Assembly (NCBI GenBank): GCA_963774075.1
Contig: CAVZDP010000003.1
Coordinates: 248,001-312,000 of the forward strand
Reading direction: 5' to 3'
Length of the DNA stretch: 64,000 bases
From: JBBQNR01 sp963774075
GTDB lineage: Bacteria > Actinomycetota > Thermoleophilia > Solirubrobacterales > JBBDJG01
Numbering within the stretch: position 1 is the first letter of the stretch; the number at the start of each line of letters is the position of its first letter. The notes beneath the pieces are model-generated. The model worked only from the letters and a program-made list of their open reading frames with translations. It was not told the origin of the DNA and searched no databases. Below are positions 59,027 to 64,000 of the stretch, piece after piece. Both the position numbers and the translations under genes were made by a program.

Positions 59027-61528
59027 TCATGGAGTGAAGACGCCCTGTCTCAGGAAGACGTTCTCGTCACCGCTCCCGCACGTGGGCGGGCAGCCGAGAC
59101 CGAACGGGTCGACGGCCGGGACGGTGCTGCCATCGGCGCCCGCGTCGAGCAAGCGGATCGAGAAGGCCGAGATCACGGCTCGCTTGCGCTCGGCGACGAA
59201 GCCCGGGACGAGCGAGTCCGCGGACGACGTCAGGCTGCAGCGTCCTCCGGTTTCGGGCGCCGGCGTGGCCACGCAGTCGACCGGCATTGCGAAGTCGAAG
59301 TCCTGCACGGTCGCGGCAAGGTCGTCGCCCGGCGTGTTGGCCCGGTCGGTGATCCGCATCGAGGTGGCGAGGATCACCGTGCCGGTGTAGTCGGAGCCGT
59401 TCGCAGCGACCTTCACGTCGGTCGCCGAGAACCCGATGTTGAAGTCGGCCTCGTCCGCGGCGGTCGAGGGATTGCCGACGATCACGTCCAAGCGCGCCGA
59501 CGCCTGCCCTCGGCCGGTGGTCGATGTGGTCAACAGGCTCGACTGAAGGCCCGCAGGCGTGCAGGAGGCGGCGTTCAGCGGCTGGACGTGCGTGGAGTTC
59601 TGGTTGGCCGGCGTGCACTCCGTGTACTCGGGTACGAGCGGCACGCGGAACGGCGTACCGCCGCCCGGACGGGGGTATGCGGCCGGCGGGTCGACCCTGG
59701 TGGACTGTGAAGCAGAGTTGTCCGCCTCGTTCGGGTCGTGCGCGGCGCTCGAAACCGTGGCCGTGTTGCTGATCTCGCCGGCGACCTGTGGCCGCACGAC
59801 GATCTGCACTGTTGCCACAGAGGCTGCGTCGATGGTGCCGAGCTCGCAGGTGACGGCGCCGGAGGACTCGCTGCAGGTTCCCTGTGACGCCGTGGCGGAC
59901 TGGAAGGCGAGGCTCGCGGGCAGGTCGTCCGACACGGTCACCGCGCTGGCGCTGGACGGCCCGGCGTTGGCCACCTCGAGCGCGTAGGTCAGGTTCGCGC
60001 CGGTGGTCGCCGGATCAGGAGAGTCGGACTTCGTGATCGAGAGATCGGCGACTGGCTCGACGGTGGTGGTGTCAGTGGCCGAGTTGCCGGAGTGGTCGGG
60101 GTCCATCTCTGCCGCGGACACCTCGGCCGAGTTTGTGACGTCGCCGGCGCTGTCCGCGCGGACGACGATCTGCACGGTGGCCGAGGAGGAAGCGGCGAGC
60201 GTTCCGAGGTCGCAGGTGACGGTGCCCGAGGCCTCGCCGCAGGTTCCTTGCGACGAGCTGGCCGACTGGAACGTCAGGCTCGCGGGCAGCTCGTCGGTGA
60301 GCGTGACGGATGTGGCCGTCGACGGGCCGGAGTTGGCGACGGCGAGGGTGTAGGTGATGTCCGAGCCGACCCTGAGCGGATCCGGAGCTCCGACCTTCGT
60401 CACCGAGAGGTCGGCCGCAGGCTCCACCGTCGTGGTCTCAGAGGCGGAGTTGTCGGCGGCGTTGGGGTCGTGCTCGCTGCGGCCGACGCCGAAGCCGAGT
60501 TCGTGATCTCGCCGGCGCTGTCTGCGCGGACGACGATCTGCACGGTGGCCGAGGAGGATGCGGCGAGCGCTCCGAGGTCGCAGGTGACGATCCCCGACGC
60601 CTCGTTGCAGGTGCCCTGCGAGGGCGTCGCCGACTGGTAGGTGACACCGGCGGGGAGCTCGTCCGTGACGGTCAGCGACGTTGCGTCGGACGGCCCGGCG
60701 TTCGCGACGTCGAGCGTGTAGGTGAGGTCCGAGCCGATGGCGACGGGGTCGGGCGAGTCGGATTTGGTGAGCGTCAGGTCGGCGACGGGTCGACGGTCGT
60801 GGTCTCCGAGGCGGAGTTGTCTGCGGCGTTGGGGTCGATGCTCGGCGCCGCACGACCGAAGCCGAGTTCGTGATCTCGCCGGCGCTGCCAGGCCGGACGA
60901 CGATCTGAACCGTTGCCGAGGAGGATGCGGCGAGCGTTCCGAGGTCGCAGGTGACGGTGCCCGAGGCCTCGTGCACGTGCCCTGCGAGGGCGTCGCCGAC
61001 TGGTAGGTGACACCCGCGGGCAGCTCGTCGGTGACGGTCACGCGACGTGGCGTCGGACGGGCCGGCGTTCGCGACGTCGAGCGTGTAGGTGAGCTCCTGG
61101 CCGACCCTGACCGGATCAGGCGAATCGGTCTTCGTCAGCGACAGGTCGGCCGGCGCGATCACCGTCGTCGTGACGAAGGCCACGTTGTCGCCTTCGTTGG
61201 GGTCGATCGCGGCCGACGAGACCGAGGCCGAGTTCGAGATATCGCCCGCGCTCTGCACCTGGACCACGATCTGCACAGAGGCGGAAGAAGAAGGGGCGAG
61301 AGTGCCGAGGTCGCATGTGACGGCGCCGGAGGACTCGCTGCAGGTTCCCTGTGTCGGAGTCGCCGACTGGTATGTGACGCCGGCTGGTAGCGCGTCCAAG
61401 AGCGTCACCGAGGTCGCGGCGGAGGGCCCGGCGTTGGCGACGTCGAGGCTGTAAGTGAGATCCGAGCCGAGCAGGACCGGGTCCGGAGAGTCGGTCTTGG
61501 TCAGCGTCAGGTCGCCGACCGGGTCCAC
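59027..61528 (-). CDS. DUF11-repeat surface protein with GDE-QGVF C-terminal domain, 3' part (frame interrupted)
   Basis: The last part of a giant secreted repeat protein. From about 60475 down the frame is clean: three DUF11 repeats ending ASQSTRVDPPAAYPRP, then the domain of about 210 residues shared with the genes at 4.7 and 44.8 kb (GGGTPFRVPLVPEY, GQASARLDVIVGNPST, DYTGTVILATSMRITDRA, and GDENVFLRQGVFTP at the end). Between about 60475 and 61040 conserved DUF11 text jumps to another frame because of small indels, although no stop occurs in this frame. The real start lies far to the right, beyond the window. Its stop overlaps or nearly abuts the phosphatase gene, suggesting one operon. 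Confidence 0.7.
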   Translation of the reverse strand: MDPVGDLTLTKTDSPDPVLLGSDLTYSLDVANAGPSAATSVTLLDALPAGVTYQSATPTQGTCSESSGAVTCDLGTLAPSSSASVQIVVQVQSAGDISNSASVSSAAIDPNEGDNVAFVTTTVIAPADLSLTKTDSPDPVRVGQELTYTLDVANAGPSDATSRDRHRRAARGCHLPVGDALAGHVHEASGTVTCDLGTLAASSSATVQIVVRPGSAGEITNSASVVRRRASTPTPQTTPPRRPRPSTRRRPDAHQIRLARPRRHRLGPHLHARRRERRAVRRNVADRHGRAPRRCHLPVGDALAGHLQRGVGDRHLRPRSARRILLGHRADRRPRRQRRRDHELGFGVGRSEHDPNAADNSASETTTVEPAADLSVTKVGAPDPLRVGSDITYTLAVANSGPSTATSVTLTDELPASLTFQSASSSQGTCGEASGTVTCDLGTLAASSSATVQIVVRADSAGDVTNSAEVSAAEMDPDHSGNSATDTTTVEPVADLSITKSDSPDPATTGANLTYALEVANAGPSSASAVTVSDDLPASLAFQSATASQGTCSESSGAVTCELGTIDAASVATVQIVVRPQVAGEISNTATVSSAAHDPNEADNSASQSTRVDPPAAYPRPGGGTPFRVPLVPEYTECTPANQNSTHVQPLNAASCTPAGLQSSLLTTSTTGRGQASARLDVIVGNPSTAADEADFNIGFSATDVKVAANGSDYTGTVILATSMRITDRANTPGDDLAATVQDFDFAMPVDCVATPAPETGGRCSLTSSADSLVPGFVAERKRAVISAFSIRLLDAGADGSTVPAVDPFGLGCPPTCGSGDENVFLRQGVFTP

Positions 61529-62007
61529 GGTGGTCGATTCCGAAGCGGAGTTGTCAGCGGCGTTGGGGTCGTGCTCGGTGGCCGATACCGAAGCCGAGTT
61601 CGTGATCTCGCCGGCGCTGTCGGCGCGGACGACGATCTCACCGTGGCCGAGGCCGAGGCCGCGATCGTGCCCAGGTCGCAGGTGACGGTCCCCGACGCCT
61701 CGTTGCAGGTGCCCTGAGAGGGCGTCGCCGATTGGTAGCTGACGCCTGCGGGGAGCTCGTCCGTGAGCGTCACCGACGTGGCGTCTGAGGGACCGGCGTT
61801 TGCGACGTCGAGGGTGTAGGTGAGATCGGAGCCGACGGCCACGGGGTCGGGCGAGTCGGATGTCGTCAGCGAGACGTTCGCCACAGGCTCGACGGTCGTG
61901 GTCTCAGAGGCGGAGTTGTCGGCGGCGTTGGGGTCGTGCTCGGCGGCCGACGCCGAAGCCGAGTTCGTGATCTCGCCGGGGCTGTCCGCGCGGACAACGA
62001 TCTGCAC
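61507..62007 (-). CDS. DUF11-repeat segment, frame-isolated
   Basis: An open segment with a full DUF11 repeat (TSDSPDPVAVGSDLTYTLDV and GTVTCDLGTIAASA) flanked by frameshifts near 61650 and 62195. It is almost certainly part of the same gene as the flanking segments, not an independent protein. Confidence 0.4.
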   Translation of the reverse strand: MQIVVRADSPGEITNSASASAAEHDPNAADNSASETTTVEPVANVSLTTSDSPDPVAVGSDLTYTLDVANAGPSDATSVTLTDELPAGVSYQSATPSQGTCNEASGTVTCDLGTIAASASATVRSSSAPTAPARSRTRLRYRPPSTTPTPLTTPLRNRPPWTRSAT

Positions 62008-62410
62008 GGTGGCCGAGGAGGAAGCGGCGAGCGTTCCGAGGTCGCATGTGACGGTGCCCGAAGCCTCCGAGCAGGTGCCCTGCGAGGGCGTCGCCGACTG
62101 GTAGGTGACATCCGCTGGCAGGTCGTCCGTGACGGTCAGCGACGTTGCGTCGGACGGGCCGGCGTTCGCGACGTCGAGCGTGTAGGTGAGCTCCGGAGCC
62201 GACCCTGACCGGGTCGGGCGAGTCGGTCTTCGTGAGCGTCAGGTCGGCGACCGGGTCGACGGTGGTAGTCACCGAGGCGGAGTTGTTCGCTTCGTTCGGG
62301 TCGAGCTCGCGGCCATCGACCGAGGCCGAGTTCGTGATCTCGCCAGCGCTGTCCGCGCCGGACGACGATCTGCGACAGTCGCCGAGGAAGACGCGGCGAG
62401 CGTGCCGAGG

Positions 62411-64000
62411 TCACAGGTGACGATCCCCGACGCCTCGTTGCAGGTGCCCTGCGAGGGCGTCGCCGACTGGTAGGTGACGCCAGCTGGGGAGCTCGTCCGT
62501 GAGCGTCACGCGCCGTGGCGTCTGAGGGGCCGGCGTTCGCGACGTCGAGGGTGTAGGTGAGGTCGGCAGCCGACCAGGACGGGACCGGGCGAGTCCGATC
62601 TTGGTCAGCGAGAGGTCGGCGACCGGGTCGACGGTGGTCGACTCCGAGGCGGAGTTGTCAGCGGCGTTGGGGTCGTGCTCGGCGGCCGACGCCGAAGCCG
62701 AGTTCGTGATCTCGCCGGCGCTGTCTGCGCGGACGACGATCTGCACGGTGGCCGAGGAGGATGCGGCGAGCGCTCCGAGGTCGCAGGTGACGGTCCCCGA
62801 CGCCTCGTTGCAGGTGCCCTGCGAGGGCGTCGCCGACTGGTAGGTGACACCGGCGGGCAGCTCGTCCGTGACGGTCAGCGACGTTGCGTCGGACGGCCCG
62901 GCGTTCGCGACGTCGAGCGTGTAGGTGAGGTCCGAGCCGATGGCGACGGGGTCGGGCGAATCGGTCTTGGTGAGCGTCAGGTCGGCGACCGGGTCGACGG
63001 TGGTAGTCACCGATGCGGAGTTGTTCGCTTCGTTCGAGTCGATCTCCGCCGCATCGACCGAGGCCGAGTTGGTGATCTCACCGGCGCCGCCAGGCCGGAC
63101 GACGATCTGAACCGTTGCCGAAGAGGATGCGGCGAGCGTTCCGAGGTCGCAGGTGACGGTGCCCGACGCCTCGTTGCAGGTGCCCTGCGAGGGCGTCGCC
63201 GACTGGTAGGTGACGCCAGCGGGGAGCTCGTCCGTGAGCGTCACGCCCGTGGCGTCTGAGGGGCCGGCGTTCGCGACGTCGAGGGTGTAGGTCAGGTCGG
63301 CACCGACCAGGACGGGACCGGGCGAGTCCGATTTCGTCAGTGAGAGGTCGGCGACCGGGTCGACCGTGGTCGACTCCGAGGCGGAGTTGTCAGCGGCGTT
63401 GGGGTCGTGCTCGGTGGCCGACGCCGAAGCCGAGTTCGTGATCTCGCCGGCGCTGTCCGCGCGGACGACGACCTGCACGGCGGCCGAGGAGGAAGCGGCG
63501 AGCGCCCCGAGGTCGCAGGTGACCGTGCCCGAGGCCTCGTTGCAGGTGCCCTGCGAGGGCGTCGCCGACTGGTAGGTGACGCCCGTGGGGAGCTCGTCCG
63601 TGAGCGTCACGCCCGTTGCATCCGACGGGCCGGCATTGGCGACGTCGAGGGTGTAGGTGATGTCCGAGCCGATGGCGACCGGGTCGGGTGAGCCGGTCTT
63701 CGTGAGAGTCAGGTCGGCGACGGGGTCCACCGTGGTCGACTCCGAGGCGGAGTTGTCGCTCGGGTTGGGGTCGTGCGCGGAAGACGACACCGACGCCGAA
63801 TTTGTGATCTCCCCTGCGCTCTGCGGCCGAACGACGATCTGCACGGAGGCCGAGGAAGAGGAGCCAAGCGTTTCGAGGTCGCACGTGACAATTCCGGACG
63901 TCTCGCTGCAGCTTCCCTGCGACGGAGTCGCCGACTGGTACGTGAGCCCGGCAGGCAGCTCGTCGGTGAGCGCGACGGCCGTAGCGTCTGACGGCCCGGC
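62411..64000 (-). CDS. DUF11-repeat surface protein, segment entering from right window edge
   Basis: Four clean DUF11 repeats plus a partial one, in frame from the right edge to about 62600: VADLTLTKTGSPDPVAIGSD, then NEASGTVTCDLG and ADSAGEITNSASASATEHD in each unit. At 62598, 62577, 62511 and 62488 single-base insertions relative to the neighbouring repeats break and restore the frame, ending at a stop at 62411. The N-terminus and any enzymatic domain lie outside the window. It reads as the 5'-ward part of the gene ending at 59027. Confidence 0.65.
   Translation of the reverse strand, partial: AGPSDATAVALTDELPAGLTYQSATPSQGSCSETSGIVTCDLETLGSSSSASVQIVVRPQSAGEITNSASVSSSAHDPNPSDNSASESTTVDPVADLTLTKTGSPDPVAIGSDITYTLDVANAGPSDATGVTLTDELPTGVTYQSATPSQGTCNEASGTVTCDLGALAASSSAAVQVVVRADSAGEITNSASASATEHDPNAADNSASESTTVDPVADLSLTKSDSPGPVLVGADLTYTLDVANAGPSDATGVTLTDELPAGVTYQSATPSQGTCNEASGTVTCDLGTLAASSSATVQIVVRPGGAGEITNSASVDAAEIDSNEANNSASVTTTVDPVADLTLTKTDSPDPVAIGSDLTYTLDVANAGPSDATSLTVTDELPAGVTYQSATPSQGTCNEASGTVTCDLGALAASSSATVQIVVRADSAGEITNSASASAAEHDPNAADNSASESTTVDPVADLSLTKIGLARSRPGRLPTSPTPSTSRTPAPQTPRRVTLTDELPSWRHLPVGDALAGHLQRGVGDRHL

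Larger units (their letters stand above)
59700..64000 (-). repeat. Tandem DUF11-coding array, period about 366 bases
   Basis: About 12 units, each about 366 bases, with adjacent and non-adjacent units nearly identical (for example 60541-60780 against 62743-62982). Units between 60.4 and 62.6 kb carry roughly a dozen 1-2 base indels relative to each other. Confidence 0.85.

Noticed and set aside
59700..64000. Regular repeats that could suggest a CRISPR array or other repeat-spacer structure
   Set aside because: The period is about 366 bases and codes for DUF11 protein domains; there are no short repeats with unique spacers and no cas genes.

Overview
The window is GC-rich, densely packed, and most looks like chromosome of an actinobacterium of the Thermoleophilia/Solirubrobacterales type. 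That placement is an inference. It rests on base composition, GTG/TTG starts, a CIRCE-controlled groESL operon with a GGM-tailed GroEL, zinc-ribbon class III cyclase/ATPase/TPR proteins, FHA and Ser/Thr-kinase signalling, and very large secreted repeat proteins. I see no rRNA, tRNA, CRISPR array, transposase, integrase or phage genes.

Layout. 0-4.7 kb: end of a molybdate transporter (modB partial, modC), a NarL-type response regulator facing a PAS histidine kinase, and an NTF2-like protein. 4.7-11.7 kb: two large secreted proteins in tandem, a 1609-residue subtilase and a nine-repeat propeller-like protein. 12-23.2 kb: a signalling block with a zinc-ribbon adenylate cyclase/AAA/TPR protein, an FHA-ABC exporter coupled to a cyclic-nucleotide-binding patatin and an NTF2-like protein, two Ser/Thr kinases (one with GAF) and a Crp/Fnr regulator. 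23.3-25.9 kb: an ASCH protein and groES-groEL. 26-36.5 kb: mixed metabolism and stress genes (SDR, flippase-like membrane protein, NTF2, thioredoxin-fold protein, collagen-like protein, haloalkane-dehalogenase-like hydrolase, MscS channel, cytochrome P450) and a second cyclase/AAA/TPR protein. 36.7-47.1 kb: rpiB-APH kinase-HAD operon, pabB-pabC, EamA transporter, PfkB kinase, citrate synthase, GNAT, a small secreted protein and glutamate dehydrogenase. 47.3-64 kb: a secretome island with two inverted CBM96/beta-helix paralogues around a two-gene orphan operon, a purple acid phosphatase carrying 13 DUF11 repeats, and a second DUF11-array gene that runs off the right edge and is frameshifted many times.

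The most unusual material is extracellular. Three proteins (4.7, 44.8 and 59.0 kb) share an unnamed C-terminal domain of about 210 residues ending in GDE-x3-L-x-QGVF-x-P; one consists of that domain alone. Two proteins show domains nested inside domains: CBM96 modules inserted twice at the same loop of DUF11 repeats, and a six-blade PD40 propeller inserted in a delta-60 repeat of the subtilase. The two CBM96/beta-helix paralogues have matching promoters in which the -35 box is half of a palindrome. A short hairpin repeat occurs four times with compensatory stem changes, and one copy supplies the start codon of the GNAT gene.

The cyclases, cNMP-binding patatin, Crp/Fnr protein, kinases and FHA exporter could form one cAMP/phospho-threonine signalling neighbourhood. 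The secreted proteins look like surface or matrix components with protease, phosphatase and glycan-binding functions. Their physical interaction is not shown by the sequence.
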